A DNA stretch of 13,157 nt from Ferroplasmaceae archaeon UBA567 (GCA_002505185.1 DAUP01000085.1:1-13157), one strand, 5' to 3'; shown: positions 6,259 to 13,042, numbered from the stretch's first letter. Notes: generated by a model from the letters alone, not told the origin. Program-made: numbers and translations.

Positions 6259-7710
6259 TTATTTGAAGTATTTTTCCCTTAAATAGCGTAGAAGTCCATC
6301 TCCACGTGGGTCAACGCCCGCTTCCGATTCAGAGTCTATGGTAATTCCCTGTGCATGCCCCATCATATCATTAAGGTCGTCCACGGGTTCATAATGGTTG
6401 AGCCTCAGTGTGCTTTCATAGTAAACCTTAGAATCACCGTAGATAGATGCGGGATATGCAAATCTTGGGTAGGCAATAGCATCCGGTATACTGTAACCAA
6501 GGTCAATGAGTCTCGAAAGTATCTGTACATTTATCTGGGGCTGAACGTCACCACCCATGCTGCCAAGGATTATGTCCTTTTTCCCGGAGGCCAGTACGCT
6601 CATTAGAGTGTGGAATGTTTTTTTGCCAGGCTCCAGATGATTTCTGTTTTCACTGTCCAGAGAAAAGTAGCTTCCCCTGTTATTCATATTTATGCCCGTT
6701 CCACTTATATTATGTCCGGATCCGAAACCCATATAGTTACTCTGTATTGCACTTATTTCTATGCTTCCATCAAAAATTGAAAAGGCAGTTGTGTCTGAAA
6801 TGTTAGAATTCCCATTACCTGGGCGGGATTTGTCAGGTTTCAGGTCTTCTATATTTTCCGGTAGCTTCACTCCGTCATAGATGTACTGCCTACGGATATT
6901 GTATGCATCGCGCATAGTTTTTATGAGGGTGTCATAGTATTCCTGATGCTCCATTCCAGAAAGATCATATCCATTTAAATCCCTTAACCATACAGACGCT
7001 GTAAGTCCCTGACTAACAGGAGGATTAGTATAAACATCGTATTCCCTGTATTTTATTCTGATAGGACTCAATATTTCGGCTTTATATTCCGCAAGATCGG
7101 ATTTTCTGATAAGTCCGCCTTTTTCTCTCATGTCACTATCTATTTTATCTGCGACAGGACCATTGTAAAATGAATCCAGACCTTCTTTTACCAGTGTCTC
7201 AAGGGTATTCCCCAGATCTTCCTGTTTAAGCCACGTATCTGTATCCTTGTAAATATCATTGAAGTCATTGTCTCCTTCATTGAAATTCTTTATTGCCCTA
7301 ACAAGTTTTCTGCTGGGTTCAAATCCTTCACGCGCAAACTGGATTGCCCTTTTAAAATTTTTATCGATGCCCATGGTGGATTTTTCTGCTGCAATTTTCC
7401 AGGATGATACGAGACCGGGTATTGAAAATGAAGAAAGAGGTCCGTGTTTCGGTATTTCTTTGTACCCCTGCCCTGAGTAAAAATCTATGTCAGCGGCGGC
7501 AGGTGCGAATCCACTTGCGTTTATGCAGTAATATCGACCGTCTTTTATTGTTGCAAATAAATCTCCTCCAAGACCATTAAACTGAGGCTGGACAACAACA
7601 AGTGCAGAGGACGCCGCAAGCATGGCATCGTATGCATTTCCTCCTTTTTCCAGTGCTTCCAGTCCTGCCATGGTGCTAAGCGGGTGGCTAGTGGCTACAT
7701 TATATTTCAT
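6259..7710 (-). CDS. Gamma-glutamyltransferase family protein (YwrD-like)
   Basis: This 483-residue Ntn-hydrolase belongs to the gamma-glutamyltranspeptidase family, whose precursor cuts itself before a Thr that becomes the nucleophile. The start VATSHPLSTMAGLEALEKGG and the following NAYDAMLAA are the family's N-terminal signature. The expected processing site is Asp306|Thr307 in DTTAFSIFD, giving subunits of about 306 and 177 residues. Downstream, GFGSGHN (328-334), PGKKTFHTL (361-369), GSMGGDVQPQ (383-392) and VDPRGDG (466-472) match the subgroup typified by Bacillus YwrD. That subgroup has FHT where classical glutathione-cleaving enzymes have two adjacent substrate-binding serines. There is no signal peptide, so it is probably cytoplasmic, unlike the exported classical enzymes. 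Real substrate is uncertain; glutathione is not expected in this archaeon. It has its own leaderless promoter. Confidence 0.88.
   Translation of the reverse strand: MKYNVATSHPLSTMAGLEALEKGGNAYDAMLAASSALVVVQPQFNGLGGDLFATIKDGRYYCINASGFAPAAADIDFYSGQGYKEIPKHGPLSSFSIPGLVSSWKIAAEKSTMGIDKNFKRAIQFAREGFEPSRKLVRAIKNFNEGDNDFNDIYKDTDTWLKQEDLGNTLETLVKEGLDSFYNGPVADKIDSDMREKGGLIRKSDLAEYKAEILSPIRIKYREYDVYTNPPVSQGLTASVWLRDLNGYDLSGMEHQEYYDTLIKTMRDAYNIRRQYIYDGVKLPENIEDLKPDKSRPGNGNSNISDTTAFSIFDGSIEISAIQSNYMGFGSGHNISGTGINMNNRGSYFSLDSENRNHLEPGKKTFHTLMSVLASGKKDIILGSMGGDVQPQINVQILSRLIDLGYSIPDAIAYPRFAYPASIYGDSKVYYESTLRLNHYEPVDDLNDMMGHAQGITIDSESEAGVDPRGDGLLRYLREKYFK
6271..6275 (+). terminator. Possible T-tract terminator for moaA-moaD
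   Basis: TTTTT lies 33 nt after the moaD stop, inside the 3' end of the convergent gamma-glutamyltransferase gene. It is short, so the call is tentative. Confidence 0.25.
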
Positions 7711-7711
7711 A

Positions 7712-7727
7712 AAATAAATATTTATTT
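7712..7727. promoter_or_regulatory. Perfect 16-bp A/T palindrome at the gamma-glutamyltransferase transcription start
   Basis: AAATAAATATTTATTT is exactly self-complementary and fills the space between the TATA box and the start codon of the gamma-glutamyltransferase gene. A bound repressor here would block initiation. Low sequence complexity makes chance occurrence plausible. Confidence 0.3.
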
Positions 7728-7730
7728 AAA

Positions 7731-7740
7731 CTATTTAAAG
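7731..7740 (-). promoter_or_regulatory. TATA box for the gamma-glutamyltransferase gene
   Basis: On the minus strand CTTTAAATAG is centred about 25 nt before the ATG at 7710, a near-ideal archaeal TATA placement for a leaderless message. Confidence 0.55.
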
Positions 7741-7810
7741 AATTTTAAAAAAGCATGTTAACTTATAGTTGTGTATAAGAACGTTTTATCAATGTAATTA
7801 TGTATAAACA

Positions 7811-7820
7811 TTTATATATT
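7811..7820 (+). promoter_or_regulatory. TATA box for the surface protein gene
   Basis: TTTATATATT is centred about 24 nt before the ATG at 7840; no Shine-Dalgarno site is present. Confidence 0.55.
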
Positions 7821-7839
7821 CAAATTTAGCTTAGCGTTT

Positions 7840-8421
7840 ATGAAATCCAGTAAGTTAATGGCTATAATAGTTGCAATAATAATAGTTGCAGTTGTAGCTG
7901 GCGGGGGATATTACGCATACCACTACGAGACAACGGGAACGTTGAAAATGAGTGCGGCAGATAGCCCACCTTCTATAAATGGAGTTACTGGGGTGTACGT
8001 TACCTTCAGTTCGGTGGCACTTCATTCATATAAAGCATCTTCCAACTCTACAGGCTGGACAAATTATTCATTGCATGACAAAACCGTGAATATACTGAAC
8101 TTAACTGCAAGCAATGCGGCATTCCTTTCCAACCTTTCAGTGCATGCATCATCGTACAATATGATGAAACTGTACATCAAAAACGTAACAGTGCATATAA
8201 GTTTATCACTTGCAGGCACACTAAACAGCACCACCACAATTAACATGTCACTGGCACATGCCTTTGCACTTGTTATATTTGTGCACCCTGTTACTGTATC
8301 GGCACATTTCACAACAAGCATAGTAACCGATTTCAACCTGTCTAACAATATTGAACTAAGCGCACACAAATTCAACATGAACGCAACGGTTGATGTTTTA
8401 GCGCAACCGCCGATATTTTAG
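7840..8421 (+). CDS. Membrane-anchored, probably glycosylated surface protein (DUF4382-like)
   Basis: The 193-residue protein has a short basic start (MKSSK), one hydrophobic helix (about 7-28) and an extracellular domain. There is no lipobox cysteine, so it is either a signal-anchored or a cleaved secreted protein. The outer domain begins GTLKMSAADSPPS and continues with VYVTFSSVALHSY and SGW-like text (STGWTNYS). It then reads VNILNLTA, a layout that resembles the DUF4382 beta-sandwich family, whose role is unknown. Nine N-x-S/T sequons are visible (Asn69, 75, 87, 98, 115, 129, 135, 166 and 181). Such density is typical of heavily N-glycosylated surface proteins of acidophilic archaea. The 3' end lies inside a set of three 20-bp repeats, and the stop codon sits at the second repeat junction. 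It diverges from the gamma-glutamyltransferase gene and stands alone. Confidence 0.8.
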   Translation: MKSSKLMAIIVAIIIVAVVAGGGYYAYHYETTGTLKMSAADSPPSINGVTGVYVTFSSVALHSYKASSNSTGWTNYSLHDKTVNILNLTASNAAFLSNLSVHASSYNMMKLYIKNVTVHISLSLAGTLNSTTTINMSLAHAFALVIFVHPVTVSAHFTTSIVTDFNLSNNIELSAHKFNMNATVDVLAQPPIF

Positions 8422-8440
8422 TGCAGCGGTCAATGTTTTA
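8381..8440 (+). repeat. Three imperfect 20-bp tandem repeats across the stop codon of the surface protein gene
   Basis: Units at 8381-8400, 8401-8420 and 8421-8440 share a GCA-C-G core and end in TTTTA; any two agree at 14-15 of 20 positions. The first two units are coding and the third follows the stop. CGGTTG (8387-8392) is complementary to CAACCG (8404-8409), and ACCGC (8406-8410) to GCGGT (8426-8430). The middle unit can therefore pair with either neighbour, but not both. Confidence 0.6.
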
Positions 8441-8456
8441 TCTTAAACTTTAAAAC

Positions 8457-8472
8457 TTTTTGATTAATTTTT
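8457..8472 (+). terminator. Double T-tract terminator after the surface protein gene
   Basis: TTTTT at 8457-8461 and again at 8468-8472, about 36-50 nt after the stop codon and just downstream of the repeat/hairpin region, fits an archaeal U-run terminator. Confidence 0.45.
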
Positions 8473-8482
8473 CATACACAAA

Positions 8483-8494
8483 AACTTTATTTTT
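8483..8494 (+). promoter_or_regulatory. TATA box for the OYE-like flavoenzyme gene
   Basis: AACTTTATTTTT lies 17-28 nt before the ATG at 8511. A second ATG follows directly at 8514. The exact TATA centre is ambiguous by about 3 nt, so either could be the leaderless start. Confidence 0.45.
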
Positions 8495-8510
8495 ATCGCT
8501 TACCTTTTAA

Positions 8511-10157
8511 ATGATGAATCCCTTTGAAAAAGCTAGAATAGGAAATATTGAGATAAAAAACAGATTTGTTATGGCTCCAATGATATCCAATTTATGTAAC
8601 CCAGATGGAACAACCAATGAAAATCATATCAGGTATCTTGAGGAAAGGGCACGTGGTGGGTTTGGACTGATAATTACAGAATATGCCTATGTGGATGAAT
8701 ACAACGGAAAGGGGTCACCAAATGAGATGGGAATATTTTCCAGGGAACAGCTTCCAAAGCTGTCAAGGTTGACAGAAAGAATACATTCCGCTGGATCAAA
8801 AATATTTGTACAGCTGGTACATGCGGGAGGAAAGGCCAATCCACACTATAATAAGGAATCCATATTTGCTCCCTCCACTGTCGATTATCTTGGAATTTTG
8901 CCAGCTGAAATGACTAAACAAGATATAAAAAATGTAGAAAACAAATTCCTTAATGCGGCTGAAATAGCCTACAGAGCAGGATTTGATGGTATAGAACTTC
9001 ATGGAGCCCACGGCTATCTATTACAGGAGTTCATATCACCTTCACTCAATAAAAGGCAGGATGAATATGGAGGTTCAACTGAAAACCGTGTGAGAATTAT
9101 AAACGAGATTTCAGATATGATAAGAGCTAAACTGGATATGCCCCTGGGTATCAGGCTCAGCCTCTATGAGGATGATGAGGACGGATATGATGCCGATTAT
9201 GGAATAGAAGTGGCATCCATGTTAAAAAATATGGATTACATACATTTCTCCGCAGGAAGGTTCGCACCTCCCGGGTCTTCGGCTTCGTTCTATTATGAAA
9301 ATGTGCATATAGGTTCAAAACTTAAGGGAAAGATTGATAAGAATACAATGCTGGTAGGTTCAATAAGATCCATGCAGGATATTGAAAAGGCACTGAAGGT
9401 TTCTGATTTTGTTGTATTTGGCAGGCAGGCACTGGCCGATCCCTATACACCATTGAAAATGAAAATGGATATTCCTTACAGGCCATGCATAAGGTGCAAC
9501 CAGGCATGCAGGAATTTATCCAATGCCGAGGTAAGATGTACCATTAATCCATACACAGGATTTGAAATAACTCAGAATTCCAGTAAAAAATACAGTGGTG
9601 AGATAGTGATAATAGGATCTGGAATAAAGGGTCTGGAAGCCGCACTCTATGCTGCCAGCATGGGCATAAAGTCAATTGTGTATGAGAAATCAGACTTTGG
9701 TGGACAGTTCAATGAGATAATAGACCAGTACAAGAAAAGGGACTTTATGCCACTTCTTGAGTATTACCAGTCAATGCTGAAAAGGTATGGAATAGAAATA
9801 AGATATGAATCAGCGAATAATGGGATATTGTGCCTCCCCGACAAAATTTATCCAGATATTGGAAGAAACGGCGATCTGAGTATAGATACAAATATCTACA
9901 GGTATTTTGATGACGTATTGAAAATAGCAGAAAAGAATAGGGTTATAATGAGTACCAGGTCACTTCACAGCCTTGAAAGATCAAGAATTGATGGATATAA
10001 GAAAATAGCTGAAAAAGCGGGGATAGAATTCAGGGATATGGATTCCTATGATTTTAAGGTGTACGACATTAGGCAATACGATATACTGGAAGCCATGAAG
10101 AGCGGGAGAATGGCCATAGACCAGTATATTCTGGAAAACAAAACCGCATTTCTGTGA
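8511..10157 (+). CDS. NADH:flavin oxidoreductase (Old Yellow Enzyme / 2,4-dienoyl-CoA reductase-like) with reduced C-terminal domain
   Basis: The N-terminal ~325 residues form an FMN-binding TIM barrel of the OYE family: NRFVMAPM (17-24), a QLVHAGG segment (101-107), catalytic IELHGAHGYLLQEF (161-174, His164 and His167) and DEYGGSTENR (184-193). Next comes a [4Fe-4S] motif C326-x2-C329-x3-C333-x9-C343, as in 2,4-dienoyl-CoA reductase and trimethylamine dehydrogenase. A dinucleotide-binding fold then opens with VIIGSGIKGLEAA (366-378; Gly369, 371, 374) and GGQ (397-399). After this the usual NAD(P)H-binding subdomain, with its own GxGxxG and ATG motifs, is not recognisable. About 110 divergent residues replace it, ending in the FAD-closing-like DILEAMKSGRMA (525-536). 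At 548 residues it is roughly 100 shorter than typical relatives. It may take electrons from a partner or use its FMN domain alone. Substrate unknown. Confidence 0.85.
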   Translation: MMNPFEKARIGNIEIKNRFVMAPMISNLCNPDGTTNENHIRYLEERARGGFGLIITEYAYVDEYNGKGSPNEMGIFSREQLPKLSRLTERIHSAGSKIFVQLVHAGGKANPHYNKESIFAPSTVDYLGILPAEMTKQDIKNVENKFLNAAEIAYRAGFDGIELHGAHGYLLQEFISPSLNKRQDEYGGSTENRVRIINEISDMIRAKLDMPLGIRLSLYEDDEDGYDADYGIEVASMLKNMDYIHFSAGRFAPPGSSASFYYENVHIGSKLKGKIDKNTMLVGSIRSMQDIEKALKVSDFVVFGRQALADPYTPLKMKMDIPYRPCIRCNQACRNLSNAEVRCTINPYTGFEITQNSSKKYSGEIVIIGSGIKGLEAALYAASMGIKSIVYEKSDFGGQFNEIIDQYKKRDFMPLLEYYQSMLKRYGIEIRYESANNGILCLPDKIYPDIGRNGDLSIDTNIYRYFDDVLKIAEKNRVIMSTRSLHSLERSRIDGYKKIAEKAGIEFRDMDSYDFKVYDIRQYDILEAMKSGRMAIDQYILENKTAFL

Positions 10158-10167
10158 AATGTTACTA

Positions 10168-10179
10168 AATTTTTATTAG
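10168..10179 (+). promoter_or_regulatory. TATA box for purE-purK
   Basis: AAATTTTTATTA is centred about 26 nt before the purE ATG at 10200. The same T-run lies just after the flavoenzyme stop codon (10155-10157) and could also terminate that gene. Confidence 0.45.
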
Positions 10180-10199
10180 TATTATATTAATTAGGTTTC

Positions 10200-10667
10200 A
10201 TGAAAGTAGCAGTAATAATGGGAAGCAAATCTGATTTCCCGGTTATGCAGGATGCAGTAAATGAATTGAAAAACTTTGGCGTTGAGGTAGAATACAGGAT
10301 AGTCTCAGCCCACAGGACCCCTGAATTCATGCTGAAATATGCCCATGATGCCATAGAGAACAACATAGAGGTGATTATAGCAGGTGCTGGAGGGGCTGCA
10401 CATCTCCCGGGAATGGTGGCTGCAATGACTACCCTGCCGGTAATAGGAGTTCCTGTACAGTCAAAGGCATTAAATGGCCTCGACTCGTTGCTGTCAATAG
10501 TCCAGATGCCTCCCGGAGTTCCTGTGGCTACTGTATCTATTAATGGTGCAAGAAATGCTGCACTTCTGGCAGTACGAATTCTTTCAATAAAATATCCGAA
10601 GCTGAGGGAAATGATGCAGGCATTTTCGGATAACCAGAGAGATGTTGTCCTGGGTGACAGATTATGA
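10200..10667 (+). CDS. purE: N5-carboxyaminoimidazole ribonucleotide mutase, class I PurE
   Basis: PurE moves the carboxyl group of N5-CAIR to carbon 4, forming CAIR in purine synthesis (EC 5.4.99.18). The 155-residue protein shows GSKSD (8-12), SAHRTPE (36-42, His38 next to the substrate), AGAGGAAHLPGM (61-72), the GVPV turn (83-86) and the MPPGVPVATV segment (103-112). These make up the phosphate- and ribose-binding ring of the octameric enzyme. The adjacent purK, needed to make its substrate, marks it as class I rather than the class II AIR carboxylase. It starts without a leader and overlaps purK by 4 nt (ATGA), so both enzymes should be made together. Length is normal and no odd feature is seen. 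Confidence 0.96.
   Translation: MKVAVIMGSKSDFPVMQDAVNELKNFGVEVEYRIVSAHRTPEFMLKYAHDAIENNIEVIIAGAGGAAHLPGMVAAMTTLPVIGVPVQSKALNGLDSLLSIVQMPPGVPVATVSINGARNAALLAVRILSIKYPKLREMMQAFSDNQRDVVLGDRL
10652..10657 (+). promoter_or_regulatory. Shine-Dalgarno site for purK
   Basis: GGGTGA, inside the 3' end of purE, ends 6 nt before the purK ATG at 10664. It supports that start and re-initiation after purE. Confidence 0.5.
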
Positions 10668-11740
10668 AAATAGGAATAATAGGATCAGGGCAGTTAGGAT
10701 ATATGATGATAAACACAATGAGGAGGTACCCTATTGAATTCTATGTTATAGATGACAATAAAGGCCCTTCCGCTTCTATAGCAGACAAATTTTTTGATGT
10801 TTCACAGTACAGGGAGTTTGTTGACTCATGCGATTTTGTTACATACGAATTTGAACACATAGACAGGAACATACTGGAATATGCCAGCCAGAATGGAAAA
10901 TTAAGACCATCCATCAAAGCAGTCGAACTGAAACAGGATAGATCCCTTGAAAAAAAATATCTCAGTGACCATGGATTTCCCATAGCTGATTACGAATACG
11001 CGGAAACCTACAGTGATGCATTTGAGAAGGCCAAGAAATTCGGAAAGGCAGTAATAAAAAGCTGTAGAGGCGGTTACGACGGAAAAAATCAGTATTTTAT
11101 TGACATTAATTCCAAATTTGAAAAACACCCGGATATGCCATATGTGATAGAAAAATTCATTGATTACGAATATGAAGCCTCAATTATAGCTGTAAGGGAT
11201 GAAAATGGGAAATTCTACCACTTTGAACCGTCATTTAATTACAATCAGAATGGCATACTCATATACAACATATCTCCAGTAGGCAATACCATAGAGATGA
11301 TTGATATTGCTAAAAGGCTCATGGAATCCCTGAAATACATAGGAGTAATGGGAATCGAATATTATGTTAAAGACGGCAAGGTAATAATTAATGAATATGC
11401 ACCCAGGGTCCATAATACCGGGCATCATACGCTTACTGGAAGCTCAGTATCACAGTTTGAGGAACATATACTGGCGGTTGCAGGAATGGATATTATAAGA
11501 CCGGATCTATTTGTGCCTTCCGGAATAGTGAATATTATAGGAACAGGAATTGATGGTAATATATCTCCAATACTCCAGCTTGGCAACACAAACATTTACT
11601 GGTACCATAAAAATGAGGTAAGGAGAAAAAGAAAGATGGGGCATGTAAATGTTTATGGTGAATCATATGAGGAAGTAAGGAATAAAATAAAAGACATAAT
11701 GGAAATACTTTATGGAGACAAAATAGAAGATTTTATTTAA
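10664..11740 (+). CDS. purK: 5-(carboxyamino)imidazole ribonucleotide synthase PurK
   Basis: PurK is an ATP-grasp ligase that joins bicarbonate to AIR, forming N5-CAIR for PurE (EC 6.3.4.18). In 358 residues there are an N-terminal GSGQLGYMM loop (7-15), YEFEHID (61-67) of the first domain, and the ATP-grasp lid KSCRGGYDGKNQYF (132-145). VIEKFIDYEYEASII (161-175) follows, then the metal/ATP site NEYAPRVHNTGHHT (243-256). The family's C-terminal signature RRKRKMGHVNVYG (320-332) is also present. All expected blocks are present in order. It begins inside the purE stop codon. Its stop codon shares the 4-bp sequence TTAA with the stop of the convergent ACT regulator gene, so its mRNA must terminate within that gene. 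Confidence 0.95.
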   Translation: MKIGIIGSGQLGYMMINTMRRYPIEFYVIDDNKGPSASIADKFFDVSQYREFVDSCDFVTYEFEHIDRNILEYASQNGKLRPSIKAVELKQDRSLEKKYLSDHGFPIADYEYAETYSDAFEKAKKFGKAVIKSCRGGYDGKNQYFIDINSKFEKHPDMPYVIEKFIDYEYEASIIAVRDENGKFYHFEPSFNYNQNGILIYNISPVGNTIEMIDIAKRLMESLKYIGVMGIEYYVKDGKVIINEYAPRVHNTGHHTLTGSSVSQFEEHILAVAGMDIIRPDLFVPSGIVNIIGTGIDGNISPILQLGNTNIYWYHKNEVRRKRKMGHVNVYGESYEEVRNKIKDIMEILYGDKIEDFI

Positions 11741-12249
11741 AGCAATAGGACAGCCTTAACACCCTCGATTTTTTTTATCCTGTTAAGGATATCGCCAGTA
11801 ACTGTATTTGTTGTGACAATGATTGCCCTGGGGTTGTCTATAAGATCGGGGTCATCTGTGACAACCTGCCTCACCGATATCCCTGCCTCCGCAAGCACAT
11901 TCATTACACCTGCTATTATTCCAGGCCTGGCTGCATCAACGGGAATTATTTCAATTACACCGAATCCTATTTTTGAACCTGAATGCTCAAAATTTGAAAT
12001 TGGCTCAAGATTGCTGAAAAAATCGAAGAGCTCGTGGTCGTTTATTATTTTTTGTACCATGTTCACAATGACCCTTCGGTCAACATTGAAGGCTCTTGCT
12101 ATGGAATTTGGCTTTATTTCAATTGCGTCACAGAATAATTTTGGCTCGTCATACAGAATTTTTACCGATATGCCTATTTTTATCATTTTCTGTACAACTC
12201 TCATTTCAGCTGGATAACCATCAAACACTTTGTTTATGTAGTCCCACAT
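11737..12249 (-). CDS. Predicted amino-acid metabolism regulator with HTH-like and ACT domains (COG2150-type)
   Basis: The 170-residue protein has a helical N-terminal half. KPNSIARAFNVDRRVIVNMV (46-65) reads as a helix-turn-helix of the kind that binds DNA. A C-terminal ACT domain (about 96-170) begins IGFGVIEIIPVDAARPGIIAGV and holds the typical ligand-loop text LAEAGISVRQVV. Such proteins are archaeal predicted regulators of amino-acid metabolism, where the ACT domain binds an amino acid and tunes the DNA-binding part; no target is proven. One tempting target in this window is hom, which lacks its own ACT domain, but nothing in the sequence ties the two. It is convergent with purK, sharing a TTAA for both stop codons, and carries its own promoter. 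Confidence 0.85.
   Translation of the reverse strand: MWDYINKVFDGYPAEMRVVQKMIKIGISVKILYDEPKLFCDAIEIKPNSIARAFNVDRRVIVNMVQKIINDHELFDFFSNLEPISNFEHSGSKIGFGVIEIIPVDAARPGIIAGVMNVLAEAGISVRQVVTDDPDLIDNPRAIIVTTNTVTGDILNRIKKIEGVKAVLLL
11769..11776 (+). terminator. T8 terminator for purE-purK
   Basis: Eight T in a row lie 28 nt after the purK stop, within the 3' coding end of the convergent ACT regulator gene, where they read as Lys-Lys codons on the minus strand. It is the longest T-run seen near a gene end in the window. Confidence 0.45.
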
Positions 12250-12269
12250 AGAGGTATAATGTAAATGTA

Positions 12270-12279
12270 GTATTTAATA
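12270..12279 (-). promoter_or_regulatory. TATA box for the ACT regulator gene
   Basis: On the minus strand TATTAAATAC is centred about 25 nt before the ATG at 12249, again leaving no room for a Shine-Dalgarno leader. Confidence 0.5.
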
Positions 12280-12299
12280 ATTTAATATAACCTATTAAT

Positions 12300-12304
12300 A
12301 AAAA
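12300..12304 (-). terminator. Possible T-tract terminator after the DUF3834-like gene
   Basis: On the minus strand a U5 run lies about 23 nt after the stop codon at 12327. A weak inverted repeat, AATGAT (12303-12308) with ATCATT (12326-12331), overlaps the stop. The call is tentative. Confidence 0.3.
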
Positions 12305-12326
12305 TGATAAATTATTTTTTATTTCA

Positions 12327-13004
12327 TCATTGGGACGAATATTTTTTCACTAAATTTATGAATTCCTCATGATTCCCCGGTTTGTGGACATTCAGATCTG
12401 AGTTTTTCATAGTGTTCATCACGAATTCCAGGGGAAATTGCATGGGTAAATGTGAAACAACAAATTTTGCCGCCTCTTCGGGTTTTTCCTTTAACAGTTT
12501 AATACCAAGGTTATATGCATCAACGAAATCTTTTTCATTGTTATATACTGTTGCGCCGCAGCTCCCAGGAATAACTACATTGTTTTTCTTAAAGTGCCCT
12601 TCAATGCTTATTCCAGCATTATCCATTGCAGGTACCACTACTGTATCAACCTTGTTTGAATTAAGTGCGGCCATGAGGTCACTCATGCTGTCAAAATACT
12701 GTATTTCCACATCTTTATGTGTTTCACCGACAAGTGCACGGAACAGAATATCTGAGGCCCCACCCTTTCTTGTCATTCCTACCCTGTATCCGAGATTAGG
12801 GGTAACCCTTGAAAGGTTTTCGATTGTTACATAGTCTATAGGCAATCCACTCTTCACAAGGGATACAGTGGAATCCAGAACAATGTCTGGCTTCTGTTCT
12901 CCAATGTCAGAGGATTTTTTGAACTCTATATCTATGTCATTTCTTTCCATCATTGCCGCTACCAGTGGGTAGCAAACTGGTCCAGGTGCTGCTATAACTT
13001 TCAT
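12327..13004 (-). CDS. DUF3834-like protein with solute-binding-protein fold, apparently cytoplasmic
   Basis: The 225-residue protein starts directly at a beta-strand (MKVIAAPGPVCYPLVAAMME) with no signal peptide or lipobox. It resembles periplasmic-binding-protein type 2 folds: a first lobe (about 1-60), a crossover with GYRVGMTRKGGASDILFRALV (72-92), a second lobe with SDLMAALNSNKVDTVVVP (108-125) and return helices rich in Lys/Glu (166-182). Short-chain binding-protein cousins of this kind in Thermoplasmatales are grouped as DUF3834, suggested to be related to solute-binding proteins. The likeness is from recall of that family. The conserved-looking G-rich and S-rich loops (GPVCYP, GGAS, PGSCGATV) are likely ligand contacts. 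Without export signals it may sense or carry a small molecule inside the cell. It has its own leaderless promoter. Confidence 0.78.
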   Translation of the reverse strand: MKVIAAPGPVCYPLVAAMMERNDIDIEFKKSSDIGEQKPDIVLDSTVSLVKSGLPIDYVTIENLSRVTPNLGYRVGMTRKGGASDILFRALVGETHKDVEIQYFDSMSDLMAALNSNKVDTVVVPAMDNAGISIEGHFKKNNVVIPGSCGATVYNNEKDFVDAYNLGIKLLKEKPEEAAKFVVSHLPMQFPLEFVMNTMKNSDLNVHKPGNHEEFINLVKKYSSQ

Positions 13005-13025
13005 AGACCATCATTGCAAACTCAT

Positions 13026-13033
13026 TTATTAAA
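13026..13033 (-). promoter_or_regulatory. TATA box for the DUF3834-like gene
   Basis: On the minus strand TTTAATAA is centred about 25 nt before the ATG at 13004. Confidence 0.5.
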
Positions 13034-13042
13034 GTAATGTGA

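Noticed and set aside
7316..7326. GGTTCAAATCC, which looks like a tRNA T-loop
   Set aside because: No acceptor, anticodon or D arm can be built around it. It encodes the well-placed GFEPSR stretch of the gamma-glutamyltransferase on the minus strand.
12382..12834. 150-codon plus-strand frame inside the DUF3834-like gene, and a similar one inside the ACT regulator gene (11813-12217)
   Set aside because: Both are mirror frames of well-supported genes, with Ser-rich composition typical of antisense reading and no promoter at the right distance.
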